A stretch of DNA of 33,182 nucleotides from an uncultured Acidimicrobiales bacterium (GTDB lineage Bacteria > Actinomycetota > Acidimicrobiia > Acidimicrobiales > SZUA-35): positions 1 to 33,182 of the forward strand of contig CALHFG010000135.1 of assembly GCA_938029215.1 (NCBI GenBank), given 5' to 3'. Position numbers and translations under genes: made by a program. Positions 1-9,044 of this stretch are shown in pieces (position 1 is the first letter of the stretch; each line of letters starts with the position of its first letter). The notes below the pieces were generated by a model. It had not been told where the DNA came from and searched no databases. It worked only from the letters and a program-made list of their open reading frames with translations.

Positions 1-1016
1 ATCCGAGAGTCGTAGTCGCCAATGCGGTGAGTCCATCCGAACCTACCCACATCCACCGGCACTTTCGATGGCGATCTCACCGCCTTTTCCAGCGCTGTTC
101 CGAAGGTCCCGGGTTCATAGAGCAGCTCCGTATCGATCAATTCGGGGTAACTGAATCCGTTGGGCAGAACCGGCGCACACCCCGCTGCCAGGGCTTCAAC
201 CACCGCGATCCCAAAGAACTCATGTGCGGTGCAGCTGACAACAAGATCACTTGACCTCAACCACACGCGGTACTCGTCCTGGTCGAAGGGGCCGGCGGCC
301 ACGATTCGCTCAGCGTGGGTGTTCAATATCCGCCGGCGAACATCGCTATCGGGCACACCATCGGCACCGGCCAGGACAAGGCCAAACTTCAAACCGGCTG
401 ACACAAGGCGGTCCAACGCTCGTTCGAACACTTCCGGTTGTTTGTCGGCCTCCCAACGGTGCGGCCACAAAATCGTAGGAACCGAGCGAACATCAGGTTG
501 CGGGCCGTCAACCCATTCCATCTCAACTCCCGGATAGACCACGTGGAACTTGTCGACGAGGTCCTCGGCGAAATCGAGATGCTGCTCACCCGGCATCTCG
601 GTCATCAGTCGGTCGATCTGGGCCATGGCCGCGTCCAGGTGAAACTGACTGTTAAACCACACCTGATCCGCTGCCAACATTGACTGCCAGTTACGAACTA
701 CCGATTCGGTGTCCCACTCGCTCCCGGGGTAGGCGCCCTGGGATTCGTGCATGTAGAGCACCATCGGTGTGTTTCGACCAATAAGTCCTCGAAGGACTGC
801 GGCGTCTGTGAGTCCGCTGACCAGCAACAGGTCTGGGGAAGGTTGGCTGGAGATCATCTCGGCAAACCACGGAGCAGAGCCCCTTAGCCTCCATCGCCAC
901 GCCTCATCCGGTAAACCCAACACGGTTACTCGATGACTGCTGTGTTCCTGCAGACCCTTCGCCCACGCCCGATGTGACCCTCCAAACCAGGGTTCACAAA
1001 CAACGACATGAGCCAT
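1..1016 (-). CDS. tRNA-queuosine mannosyltransferase-like glycosyltransferase (DUF3524 + GT4), 3' end cut by window
   Basis: The reading frame is open from ATG 1016 to the window edge, giving 338 visible residues; the C-terminus is missing. The N-terminal half carries the hallmarks of the DUF3524 family, as in human GTDC1/QTMAN: EPWFGGSH at residues 8-15, WRWRLRGSA at 40-48, YMHESQGAYP at 88-97 and PHRWEADKQP at 185-194. The C-terminal half is a GT-B, GT4-type domain with an EX7E motif (E266 to E274, EFFGIAVVE). The family's characterised vertebrate member adds mannose to queuosine at the wobble base of tRNA-Asp. A bacterial role on queuosine is inference. A second in-frame ATG lies at 1025. 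ATG 1016 is preferred because the AAGGAAGA lies about 10 bases before it. It sits 98 bases after alr on the same strand, with nothing evident between them. Confidence 0.85.
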   Translation of the reverse strand, partial: MAHVVVCEPWFGGSHRAWAKGLQEHSSHRVTVLGLPDEAWRWRLRGSAPWFAEMISSQPSPDLLLVSGLTDAAVLRGLIGRNTPMVLYMHESQGAYPGSEWDTESVVRNWQSMLAADQVWFNSQFHLDAAMAQIDRLMTEMPGEQHLDFAEDLVDKFHVVYPGVEMEWVDGPQPDVRSVPTILWPHRWEADKQPEVFERALDRLVSAGLKFGLVLAGADGVPDSDVRRRILNTHAERIVAAGPFDQDEYRVWLRSSDLVVSCTAHEFFGIAVVEALAAGCAPVLPNGFSYPELIDTELLYEPGTFGTALEKAVRSPSKVPVDVGRFGWTHRIGDYDSR

Positions 1017-1114
1017 GGCGGCCATTCTTCCTTATGGGGAACACATTTCCGCCTTCTTCCTTTCAGAGAACCCACGAAGTGTGTTCGCTGACAGGAATTT
1101 GAGAGGGGCTGGGG

Positions 1115-2200
1115 TTAGTGGCGTTGGACTCGGGGGGAGATGCCGCAGGTGATTTCGTAGTTGATCGTGTCGAGCGCGGCGGCCCACTGGGTAGCGGTGA
1201 TTCGGTCGTCCCCCTGCTGACCGATGAGAACCGCCTCATCGCCGGCGGCGACGTCGAGGCCCGTGACGTCCACCATCATCTGATCCATAGTGATCACTCC
1301 AACAATCTTGCACCGATGGCCGTGAATCAGCACAGCTCCGTCGCGCCACCAGCCGCGTCGGACCCCATCGGCATAACCGATCGGCAGCGTGGCGACTGTC
1401 GTCGTCCGCTCGAACCGGGTACGTAGCCCGTAGGAAATCCGCTCCCCTGTTGCGTGAGTGGCCACCATGCTCACCGTGGTCCATAGCTTCATCGCCGGTT
1501 TCAGCGTGACCATGCCGTCCAGGTCAGGGCTGGGAGGCAACCCGTACAGGGCGATACCGGGGCGGACCACATCGAAGTGGGCTCGCGGGACCGCAATCGT
1601 GCCTGCCGAGTTGGCAGCATGCCTCAGCGGGACGTCGATGCCCGCACCCTCCAGCGAGGCGAGAGTTTCGTCGAAGGTGTCAAGCTGCTGATCGGTGTAG
1701 GGATTCGCTGGCTCATCCGCCACCGCCAGGTGGGTCCACACCGATCCGAGGGTCAGGCGAGGGGTCGATCGAATCCGCCCGGCAATGCGTACCGCGTCAC
1801 CAGGGGCGGCTCCGACGCGATGCATGCCTGTATCGATCATCAAATGGACCGAGAGATCACCAGAGATTTCGCGCAACGAGTGAAGACCTCGCTCGCTATA
1901 AACCGGCGGCTCCAATCGGTAGCGAACGCAGTCGGCAAACTCCTGTGGATCAGGTTCGGAAAAGAGCCAAATCGGCACATCGAGCCCGGCGTCTCGCAAG
2001 GCGATCCCCTCATGTACCTGTGCTACCCCGAGACGGGTGGCACCACCCGACAGCGCCGCCTCGGCCGCTGCTCGCGCTCCGTGACCGTATCCATTGGCTT
2101 TGACCACTGCGCAGACTTCTGCGGTTCCGGCACGTTCGGCGAGAACAGCCGTATTCGCTGCGATAGCCGCCGAATCGATTTGAGCGAACGCTCGCGCCAT
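1115..2200 (-). CDS. alr: alanine racemase
   Basis: This is a PLP-dependent enzyme interconverting L- and D-alanine for peptidoglycan. The protein has 361 residues, a normal length for Alr. The PLP lysine is K34 in AVVKANGYGHG (residues 31-41), and the second catalytic base is the tyrosine in ISYGLRTRF near residue 255. GYADGVRRG and TMDQMMVDV are further family motifs in the C-terminal beta domain. The ATG shares one base with the TGA of the upstream gene (TGATG), so the two are probably translationally coupled. Its place after glmS fits the actinobacterial glmM-glmS-alr neighbourhood, which gathers cell-wall precursor enzymes. Confidence 0.97.
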   Translation of the reverse strand: MARAFAQIDSAAIAANTAVLAERAGTAEVCAVVKANGYGHGARAAAEAALSGGATRLGVAQVHEGIALRDAGLDVPIWLFSEPDPQEFADCVRYRLEPPVYSERGLHSLREISGDLSVHLMIDTGMHRVGAAPGDAVRIAGRIRSTPRLTLGSVWTHLAVADEPANPYTDQQLDTFDETLASLEGAGIDVPLRHAANSAGTIAVPRAHFDVVRPGIALYGLPPSPDLDGMVTLKPAMKLWTTVSMVATHATGERISYGLRTRFERTTTVATLPIGYADGVRRGWWRDGAVLIHGHRCKIVGVITMDQMMVDVTGLDVAAGDEAVLIGQQGDDRITATQWAAALDTINYEITCGISPRVQRH

Positions 2201-2817
2201 CAGACCCTCGGAAGACCGGGTGTCACCACGATCTCATCGAGCACTTGTTCCATCCTCCCGGCTGGCAGGTGGACGCCACCGATCATGGTGAACCCGTTGA
2301 TCACAGTGTCGGACTGGGCCCACGTTCGCACCTGCGCCCGCTCGTCCTCGTAGCCGTCCCAGCCCGGATGATCCGATCCCTCGATCAGAAAGTTGGCCAG
2401 GTGTTCCGCGCCGTATCCGTCGAGCTCGTCTAGCCAAACCGCCAACCACTTGACCATGCCAAGATCGAGATGCACCAGCTGACCCAGCGCGGCTCCCGCA
2501 TCGGCGTTTTCGGGCATCATGCGCAGTGCGGTGAGCCAGAACGCATCCGCCCAGCGCACGATCGCTTGAACGGCGGGCATATCCCAGTCTGCCCATCCGG
2601 CATCGTTCAGCAAGTCGAAGATCTCGTATGCGTAGCGGTCACCCAGTAGGCCATCGCCAGCCAAGGTCAACAGATCAACCAGAACGCTCTCGATGTCGGT
2701 AGACGCCAGAGCGAACAGTGCGTCGGAGCCGAGTTCGCCAGAAAGAGCCCGGTCGGTTGGGAACTCGACCCGCAGAAGGTCGAGGGAACGCTGCAGGGGC
2801 AACGACCGAGGGGTCAT
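2200..2817 (-). CDS. uncharacterised acidic protein, 205 aa
   Basis: I do not recognise this family. The product is soluble, acidic and rich in tryptophan and leucine, with predicted helices, no signal peptide and no membrane segment. WADWD and SDHPGWDGYEDE are conspicuous segments. An ATG at 2859 would lengthen it by 14 residues. The ATG at 2817 is preferred because it makes an ATGA overlap with the TGA of the DCC gene upstream and has GAGG eight bases before it. The stop overlaps the alr start by one base. This double coupling between a redox protein and alr implies it is expressed with cell-wall precursor genes, but it gives no direct functional clue. Confidence 0.8.
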   Translation of the reverse strand: MTPRSLPLQRSLDLLRVEFPTDRALSGELGSDALFALASTDIESVLVDLLTLAGDGLLGDRYAYEIFDLLNDAGWADWDMPAVQAIVRWADAFWLTALRMMPENADAGAALGQLVHLDLGMVKWLAVWLDELDGYGAEHLANFLIEGSDHPGWDGYEDERAQVRTWAQSDTVINGFTMIGGVHLPAGRMEQVLDEIVVTPGLPRV

Positions 2818-3212
2818 CCCAAGAACCTCGAACGCTCCTCGGGTGTCGGGATCCGACACGTGTCACGTTTGCCGAATACGCGGTATCGGTTCTTTGCGAC
2901 CAGTCGGTAAAGGAAATCACGAACTGGTGCAGGAACAACAAGAAAGATAGAGAAGAGTCTCCATGGCATACCCAACTGCCGAGCGATGCGTAGCACTGCC
3001 GTCGACCGAACATAGGCTGTTCCGTCTTCCACCAGAACGATTGTGTCGGCCTCAAACTGGGTGATGCCCGCTTGCGCCACGATCTCCTCTCCGGCTTCGC
3101 TCTGATTCGAAGCGAACTGGAAAATCCCGTCCTTGTCGCGTCGAACCAGGAAATCCACGTAGGCGTTGCAGAGGTTGCACACGCCATCGAAGACGATTAC
3201 CGGCTGATCCAC
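2814..3212 (-). CDS. DCC-family thiol-disulfide oxidoreductase (DUF393)
   Basis: This small thioredoxin-like protein has the DCC family signature near its N-terminus (VFDGVCNLC, a CxxC-type redox pair) and the C-terminal FGKRDTCRIP motif. The family is assigned to thiol-disulfide exchange, but the substrates are generally unknown. A GTG at 3212 (132 residues) is chosen because the family starts only a few residues before the FDG strand. An ATG at 3266 would add 18 charged, non-conserved residues, and neither start has a clear ribosome-binding site. It begins shortly after the glmS stop and overlaps the next gene by four bases (ATGA), placing it in the glmM-glmS-alr unit. Confidence 0.87.
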   Translation of the reverse strand: MDQPVIVFDGVCNLCNAYVDFLVRRDKDGIFQFASNQSEAGEEIVAQAGITQFEADTIVLVEDGTAYVRSTAVLRIARQLGMPWRLFSIFLVVPAPVRDFLYRLVAKNRYRVFGKRDTCRIPTPEERSRFLG

Positions 3213-3286
3213 AGTTCCATTATGCCGCCGTGGGTCCCGTTGGGAGTACTCGGCCCGAGTGCGCATCGTCGACGGGGCGAGCCGGA

Positions 3287-6200
3287 CTATACGCCCCAGA
3301 TTTCGGCGAGGTCGGAGATCGGTGCGGTGAGAAGGTCAACAACAGGCACATCTGCGAGTAGATCGTCACGGAACGTGGGCTCACGTTCGGTGACAACATC
3401 GACCAAGCTGCGATAACGGCTGCGATATCCCTGCAAAACTCCGCGAGCAGCAGAAACGTCGAGCGCCGACTCCAAACGAAGATGACAAAGGGTCAGTCCG
3501 GTCGCCTCGGAGTCCTTTACCTCGGGGATGATCAAAACCACTCGACCGTCGGAACCAACGGTTACCAGAACGGCCCGCTCGGCGGCCACGCGGTGCTTGT
3601 TGCCTCGCAGGACAGGGTCTCGCTCGACTCGGCTCACCAGGCCTGTAGCGATACCGCCCTTGTCGGTCACGTGCAGTGTTGCCTGACGGTCGGGGTCACC
3701 CTCGATCCGGTAACGAGTGTGTCCGATGACTTCGGCGATAGCCGGATCAATAGCCGACAGGGTTCGAAGAACTCGATAGGTGAGCCGATCGCGAGGACAA
3801 CCCGTGTCGAGCACGGCCCGCACCAGATCCGACTGCAACAAGCTCTCGTCGCTTCGGCTAATACCCACCGTGACCGTCTTGGCCTGATGCTTAATGGCAT
3901 CCACCGGACGAGTGAGCTCCTCGATTCCTTCGGTCAGGACGCTGGCGAGATCATCCACGATCACGCCCGGTCGACCGACTTTGCCGAACTCAAGTTGATA
4001 GGTCTCAAAGCGAGAGTGGCCCAAGGCGTATCGCAAGAGCGAGGCGACTTTCGTAGCGGTCGAGGCTTCCATGTGGCCGTTGTACTGGCTGGTCCGCAGG
4101 CCCTCGAAGAACTGCTGGGCATAGGGCTCGACTTCGCGACCGAAGTCTTCAAACCAGGTGTCGCCAGACGGGTTGACGTACTTCTCGATAAGCCCTCGGG
4201 TCTCTCGGAGCGGACGAGCCGATGCATCGATGGCAAGAGCGGCCTCGTAGCCGAACAGGTGGCCGACCATGATCGACAACACGAACGCGAGCTGCACGTG
4301 TGTTTCTGGAACCGCAATGACCTCAAGAGCGGCCTTGAACCGGTTCTCGCCTTCGGTTGCAACGACGATCGGCGCAGCTTCATGAGCTCGGAAGATCGCT
4401 ACTTCCTTCGCTACATCATCGGCGTTTGAGCCTTGCAGGCCAGCCGCACAAACGAAGATCAATGGCTCGGATGACAGATCGATGTGCTTCTTGTCTTCGG
4501 TGACATCACAGGCGATCGACTTATAACAAAGCTCGCTCAGCTTGATTCGGACCTCGTGGGCAGCAACGAAGTTTGGCCCGTTGCCAACCATTGCCCAGTA
4601 GCGCCGACTCAGCGCGTGCCGTTGCGCAGCCACGGCGATCTGATCCCGCTTCGCGATGGTCTTGACCATCGCGTCGGGCATCGTGCGCAGGGACCCGAGC
4701 AGAGACTGCACCTCTTCTGGCGGGAGTTTGACCCCGGGCGTGTTATCGCTCACCGCTACAGCAAGCAGGAACCCGGCAGCGATTTGGGCGTAGAACGCCT
4801 TGGTGGATGCGACACTCATTTCGACATCGCGACCATCAGAGGTGTAGAGCACACCGTCGCTCTTGTCGACGAGGTCACTACCTCGACGGTTTACGATTGC
4901 AAGGACCCGAGCGCCGCGGGCACGCAGAATATCGACGGTCCGATTGGTGTCGGTGGTGGTCCCACTCTGGCTAATGGCCACGATGAGACAGTCACTCATG
5001 TCGTCTTCAATCCCGAAGCCCGACAACTCTGTTGCGGTCATGGCAATCACCGGGATGCCGGTTCCGGCCAACGTCCATTGGAACGCTCCGGCGACGGCTT
5101 TGCCGGCGATTGCTGCAGTCCCCTGACCGATGACAAACACCCGCTTGAAGGTTCCTGCATTCATCGCGGCCAGCAACTCGGTGCTGAGCGACTCAGATGC
5201 CAACTGCACACTGAAGGTGCCATGGTCATCTTCGCGCAGGCGTCCCCGGAGGGTTTTGCGGAACGACTCGGGAGATTCGTTGATCTCCTTCAGGAGGAAG
5301 TGAGGAGAGTCACCGCGATCGATATCTCGGGTGGTTACCTCGGGGGCAATCCACTCGTCGGCGTCTACCGGAAGCGGAGAACCGTCGTAGCTGATACGAC
5401 TGACGCCTTCGACGTGACCGGCAAGCCCGCCGCTGAGACGAATGATCTGTCCTTGCGAGCCGGTGGGATTGTTCGGATCCGAGGGTGTCTCACCGTCCAT
5501 ACGGATATAGGAGGTTGCATCCTCGACGACGCCATACGGCTCCGACGCAACCACGAACATGTCCTCGGAGCGCCCCACGAAGACACCCTGACCCGACCCG
5601 CGGAGGCAGAGGTGGAGATCTGAGGGCGCATCGGTTGTGCTGACACCGATCGCAACCGACCCTTCGAAATGAGCTACTGCAGATCGAACGGCTTCGTCCA
5701 AATGCTGGCCGGAGGCGAGGTTGCGACTAATCGTGGTGGGGATCACCTTGGCGTCCGTTGTGATCTCACTTGCGATCTTCAACGACTCGGCGGCAATGAT
5801 GTCGGCGAAATTGTCGACGTCGCCATTCAGAACGCCCAACACATACGGGCCGTCTTCGCCAGCCACTTCCTCGCTGTTCACCGGGTGGGCGTTTGGCTCA
5901 GAGATAATGCCGATGCTGGCCCACCGGGTGTGGCCAAGAACTGTGGCCTCCGCCCGATCGTCAGCAAGCGCCTTGGCGAGGAGTTGGTCATTGACGATCG
6001 CCTCACGCATGACCGCGGTGTTGTCGCCGAGTTCGCCGATTTCGGCCGCCGCCTTATACACAAAGCTCATCAGGCCATCGGGAGTGCGGACCGCGGTGTG
6101 GGTGAACAGCGGCGACGCGTCGCGACGCTGCGCGACCATCGCGGCGACTTCGGCGTTGTCGAAGTCGAGATGGTGATTGCGGACCAGAACGTGAACGCCG

Positions 6201-6688
6201 GCGGAGTCGCGGCCACGAACCTCTAGCCGGTCGAGGGCACTCAGTGCTTGCTGGATGCTGAGATACGCCGCAACCGCGGCGCCATTGGCTGTTGAAGAGC
6301 CAGGTCCGATGAGGGCAGCGACTTCACGAGCGGTTCGCAAGCGGTCGCGCTGAATGGCCCACAACGCATCACGCAGGACGGTGAGGCCACGGTTACGGGC
6401 CTCGAGGTTATCGCCAATTCCCGCTTCGATTTCTGCCTCAAGGAGGTCAACCTGCTCGTAGGCAGCTGCAATGTTGACTTCGATCGCATCCGCCAAATCG
6501 CGCTCAGACAGCAACGACCGAACACCCGCCTCACCCTTGAGCGTCTCGTTAATCTCTCCGTAGGCTGCACCTGCAGCAGCGGCGTCTGGCAAGAGGGCAG
6601 TGGCTGCCTCGAGTGCGTTTCGTACCGACTCTCCGGTGGGCACCTCTCTCGAGGTCCGCTTCCGAACGATCGCAATGATTCCGCACAT
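3287..6688 (-). CDS. glmS: giant glutamine-fructose-6-phosphate aminotransferase (GlmS-like), 1133 aa
   Basis: This enzyme makes glucosamine-6-phosphate from fructose-6-phosphate and glutamine, the first step to UDP-GlcNAc. Usual GlmS is about 610 residues; this is nearly twice that. The N-terminal nucleophile Cys2 (MCGIIAI) is followed by roughly 130 inserted, mostly helical residues before VRGRDSAG (157-164). More sequence is inserted before HTRWASIG (253-260) and NAHPV (266-270). SIS domain 1 holds ISQSGTTTDT (572-581) and SVASTKAF (625-632). SIS domain 2 holds E712, K716, E719 and H735, spaced exactly as E. coli E481, K485, E488 and H504. The lysine equivalent to E. coli K603 is not obvious (R828/R831, or K836 nearby). 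About 300 residues of unknown C-terminal sequence follow. glmM lies immediately upstream. Confidence 0.9.
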   Translation of the reverse strand: MCGIIAIVRKRTSREVPTGESVRNALEAATALLPDAAAAGAAYGEINETLKGEAGVRSLLSERDLADAIEVNIAAAYEQVDLLEAEIEAGIGDNLEARNRGLTVLRDALWAIQRDRLRTAREVAALIGPGSSTANGAAVAAYLSIQQALSALDRLEVRGRDSAGVHVLVRNHHLDFDNAEVAAMVAQRRDASPLFTHTAVRTPDGLMSFVYKAAAEIGELGDNTAVMREAIVNDQLLAKALADDRAEATVLGHTRWASIGIISEPNAHPVNSEEVAGEDGPYVLGVLNGDVDNFADIIAAESLKIASEITTDAKVIPTTISRNLASGQHLDEAVRSAVAHFEGSVAIGVSTTDAPSDLHLCLRGSGQGVFVGRSEDMFVVASEPYGVVEDATSYIRMDGETPSDPNNPTGSQGQIIRLSGGLAGHVEGVSRISYDGSPLPVDADEWIAPEVTTRDIDRGDSPHFLLKEINESPESFRKTLRGRLREDDHGTFSVQLASESLSTELLAAMNAGTFKRVFVIGQGTAAIAGKAVAGAFQWTLAGTGIPVIAMTATELSGFGIEDDMSDCLIVAISQSGTTTDTNRTVDILRARGARVLAIVNRRGSDLVDKSDGVLYTSDGRDVEMSVASTKAFYAQIAAGFLLAVAVSDNTPGVKLPPEEVQSLLGSLRTMPDAMVKTIAKRDQIAVAAQRHALSRRYWAMVGNGPNFVAAHEVRIKLSELCYKSIACDVTEDKKHIDLSSEPLIFVCAAGLQGSNADDVAKEVAIFRAHEAAPIVVATEGENRFKAALEVIAVPETHVQLAFVLSIMVGHLFGYEAALAIDASARPLRETRGLIEKYVNPSGDTWFEDFGREVEPYAQQFFEGLRTSQYNGHMEASTATKVASLLRYALGHSRFETYQLEFGKVGRPGVIVDDLASVLTEGIEELTRPVDAIKHQAKTVTVGISRSDESLLQSDLVRAVLDTGCPRDRLTYRVLRTLSAIDPAIAEVIGHTRYRIEGDPDRQATLHVTDKGGIATGLVSRVERDPVLRGNKHRVAAERAVLVTVGSDGRVVLIIPEVKDSEATGLTLCHLRLESALDVSAARGVLQGYRSRYRSLVDVVTEREPTFRDDLLADVPVVDLLTAPISDLAEIWGV

Positions 6689-6746
6689 GGCTACTCACTT
6701 CCTTTTTGCTTCGCCGCTACGCGCCTTTCCCTATCGGAAGAAGCGC

Positions 6747-8099
6747 TCAAGCCGTAAATTCTACGGCTACGGCGAGGAGGGTGTCGACTGTGTCATCGGC
6801 CACGCTCTGTTCAGCATGCTCCACCATGACCCGCAAAAGGGGTTCAGTCCCCGACATTCGCACCAAAACTCGGCCATCGTTACCGAGACGTGCCTCGGCT
6901 TCGGCGATCGAATCGCTCATGAGGTCGATCAGATCGGGGCGTGGTTCGCTGAGCCGCAGGTTTTTGAGCACCTGGGGGTACTGCACCATGGCCTCCGAGG
7001 CCAGGTCGGCCAATGGGCGCTGGGCGCGAGCGACGACGCTCAGCAGCTGGAGGCCGGCCAGCATGCCATCACCGGTAGAGGCCATGTCGGCACAGATTAC
7101 GTGACCGCTCTGCTCACCTCCGAGCACGAAACCTCCCGAGGCCATGGCTTCCAGAACGTACCGGTCGCCCACCCCGGTCTCAACGACGGTGATGTCCGCC
7201 GCCTCCATCGCCCGCCGGAAACCAAGGTTGCTCATTTGTGTCACAACAACGGTGTCGTGGGCCAACTTGCCCCGAGCCTTCCGATCTGCGGCGAGCAAGG
7301 CCAGGATTCGGTCGCCGTCGACGATCCCTCCGTTATGATCCACCGCGATCAACCGGTCTGCATCGCCGTCAAAGGCCAGACCCACATCGGCGCCGTGATC
7401 TACCACCGCCTGGGCTAGGGCTGCGGGATGAGTGGAACCGACCCCGTCATTGATGTTGATGCCGTTGGGCTGGTCACCGATCACATGCACCGTTCCGCAC
7501 ACCTGACCAAAGATGTTGGCGGCCCACGGCGCCGCCGCACCGTTGGCACAATCAAGGACCACGCTGAGCTGTGAAAGATCTGCGTCAGCGGCTTGTGAGA
7601 TGAGAGCCAGATGATCGGTCGGGCTCGGCAATGAAATGGCGGTGCCGGGCCGAATCGGGCCATCCGGTAGCTCGGGAGTAGGTTCGGCCGGAAGACGATT
7701 GAGAAACGCCAGGTAGGCCTGTTCGATATCGGCCTCATCGGCGTCGGTCAGCTTGCGGCCGCCGGGTCCGAAGACTTTGATTCCGTTGTCGTGGAACGGG
7801 TTGTGGCTCGCTGAGATCATGAGACCGGCTGTACCGTCATCTCCAGCTGCAACGGCAGCTGCGACCGCTGGCGTTGGCACAACGCCCAAGAGGAGCACAT
7901 CGACGCCGCTGGCAACGAAACCAGCCACGAGCGCAGCTTCAAGCATCGGGCCCGATTCGCGGGTGTCACCGCCGATGTAGACGCGCCGGGGAAGCAGCGT
8001 CAGGCTGACCCCGCGGGCCAGCGCCGTCGCTACTTCGGGCGTGAGGTCAAAATTGGCCAGACCACGAACGCCGTCGGTACCAAACCGTGGCGTCGGCAT
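6747..8099 (-). CDS. glmM: phosphoglucosamine mutase
   Basis: This enzyme converts glucosamine-6-phosphate to glucosamine-1-phosphate, the step after GlmS on the way to UDP-GlcNAc and peptidoglycan. The 450-residue length is standard. Visible motifs are FGTDGVRG near the start, the phosphoserine loop ISASHNPFHDNGIK, the metal-binding loop AFDGDADRL, the sugar-binding GGEQSGHV and the phosphate-binding RMSGTEPLLRVM near the C-terminus. It follows rpsI on the same strand and precedes glmS by 58 bases, so it links the r-protein unit to the cell-wall unit, as is usual in actinobacteria. Confidence 0.97.
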   Translation of the reverse strand: MPTPRFGTDGVRGLANFDLTPEVATALARGVSLTLLPRRVYIGGDTRESGPMLEAALVAGFVASGVDVLLLGVVPTPAVAAAVAAGDDGTAGLMISASHNPFHDNGIKVFGPGGRKLTDADEADIEQAYLAFLNRLPAEPTPELPDGPIRPGTAISLPSPTDHLALISQAADADLSQLSVVLDCANGAAAPWAANIFGQVCGTVHVIGDQPNGININDGVGSTHPAALAQAVVDHGADVGLAFDGDADRLIAVDHNGGIVDGDRILALLAADRKARGKLAHDTVVVTQMSNLGFRRAMEAADITVVETGVGDRYVLEAMASGGFVLGGEQSGHVICADMASTGDGMLAGLQLLSVVARAQRPLADLASEAMVQYPQVLKNLRLSEPRPDLIDLMSDSIAEAEARLGNDGRVLVRMSGTEPLLRVMVEHAEQSVADDTVDTLLAVAVEFTA

Positions 8100-8148
8100 C
8101 AGCGGGTGGTCGTCTGCACAGGCACAGCCAACGACAGTACCGAGCGGG

Positions 8149-8535
8149 CTAGCGCTTGGAGTACTGAGGTGCCTTACGGGCCTTCTTGAGGCCGTACTTC
8201 TTGGATTCCTTCTTACGAGGATCTCGGGTGAGGAGTCCGGCAGCCTTCACGTTGCCACGAGCCTCAGGATCGATCTCGATGAGGGCCCGAGCGATGCCAA
8301 GACGGAACGCACCAGCCTGGCCGGAGAGCCCACCACCGTGGAGGTTGACGTCGATGTCGTAGGTCTCTTCATCGCCGGTGACCCGAAGAGGCTCGGTGAT
8401 AAGCGTCCGGTGAACTGCCGACGGAAAATACTCTTCGAAGGCACGGCCGTTGGCGGTTACCTGGCCGGTTCCTGGCTCGAGACGGACACGGGCTACGGCT
8501 TGCTTACGACGACCGGTTGCGATGGTGACAGACAT
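8149..8535 (-). CDS. rpsI: 30S ribosomal protein S9
   Basis: S9 is a small-subunit head protein whose C-terminal tail reaches the P-site tRNA. The 128-residue product starts [19 protein letters not shown] and ends [12 protein letters not shown], the conserved basic tail with terminal SKR. The internal [19 protein letters not shown] is the core signature. It begins 13 bases after the rplM stop, the usual rplM-rpsI pair, which is normally one transcription unit. Nothing unusual is seen. Confidence 0.98.
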   Translation of the reverse strand: MSVTIATGRRKQAVARVRLEPGTGQVTANGRAFEEYFPSAVHRTLITEPLRVTGDEETYDIDVNLHGGGLSGQAGAFRLGIARALIEIDPEARGNVKAAGLLTRDPRKKESKKYGLKKARKAPQYSKR

Positions 8536-8548
8536 TGTTCTCTAATTC

Positions 8549-9025
8549 CTAGCGGGTTCCGGGCTCCCGGAGGGCACCGGGAATTTCGAGGGGCTTGGGT
8601 GACTGGGCGGCATGCGGGTGTTCGGCACCGGCATACACCTTGAGCTTGGTGGCCTGCTGACGACCAAGGCGATTCTTGGGGATCATGCCGGTGATCGACT
8701 TGCGGACCGTGTCGGCCGGCTTGCGATCGAGCGACTGCTGGTAGGTGCGAGTGGTGAGACCACCCGGGAACCCTGAGTGCGTATGAACGAGCTGGCGATC
8801 GGTCTTGTTGGACGTCATCCGGATCTTCTCGGCGTTGATGATGATGACGTGGTCACCGGTATCGATGTGCTGAGCGTAGGTGGGCTTGTGCTTGCCGCGC
8901 AGAACACGAGCAACCTCGGTAGCCATACGACCAACGGTCATGCCGGTTGCGTCCACGATCCACCAGTCACGGCTGATCTCAGAGGCCTTGGGGCTGTAGG
9001 TTTTTACCTGCTGCTTGATAGTCAT
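8549..9025 (-). CDS. rplM: 50S ribosomal protein L13
   Basis: L13 is an early-assembling large-subunit protein. The 158-residue product begins MTIKQQVKTYSPKASEI and contains RDWWIVDATGMTVGRMAT, LRGKHKPTYAQHIDTGD and HSGFPGG. The frame stays open upstream to 9340, but the sequence before ATG 9025 has no L13 similarity and contains paired hairpins. The ATG is preceded by AGGATGTGAAG, which supplies a ribosome-binding site. It is the first gene of the rplM-rpsI unit and is divergent from truA, with 177 bases between them. Confidence 0.97.
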   Translation of the reverse strand: MTIKQQVKTYSPKASEISRDWWIVDATGMTVGRMATEVARVLRGKHKPTYAQHIDTGDHVIIINAEKIRMTSNKTDRQLVHTHSGFPGGLTTRTYQQSLDRKPADTVRKSITGMIPKNRLGRQQATKLKVYAGAEHPHAAQSPKPLEIPGALREPGTR

Positions 9026-9044
9026 CTTCACATCCTGTAGTCCG

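Noticed and set aside
2200..2859. 219-residue version of the unknown gene before alr
   Set aside because: It would overlap the DCC gene by 46 bases; the ATG at 2817 gives the ATGA overlap seen elsewhere in the cluster.
4484..5623. Long plus-strand frame of 379 codons antisense to glmS
   Set aside because: It has no recognisable domain; the sequence is the mirror of a strongly supported GlmS frame, as expected in G+C-rich DNA.
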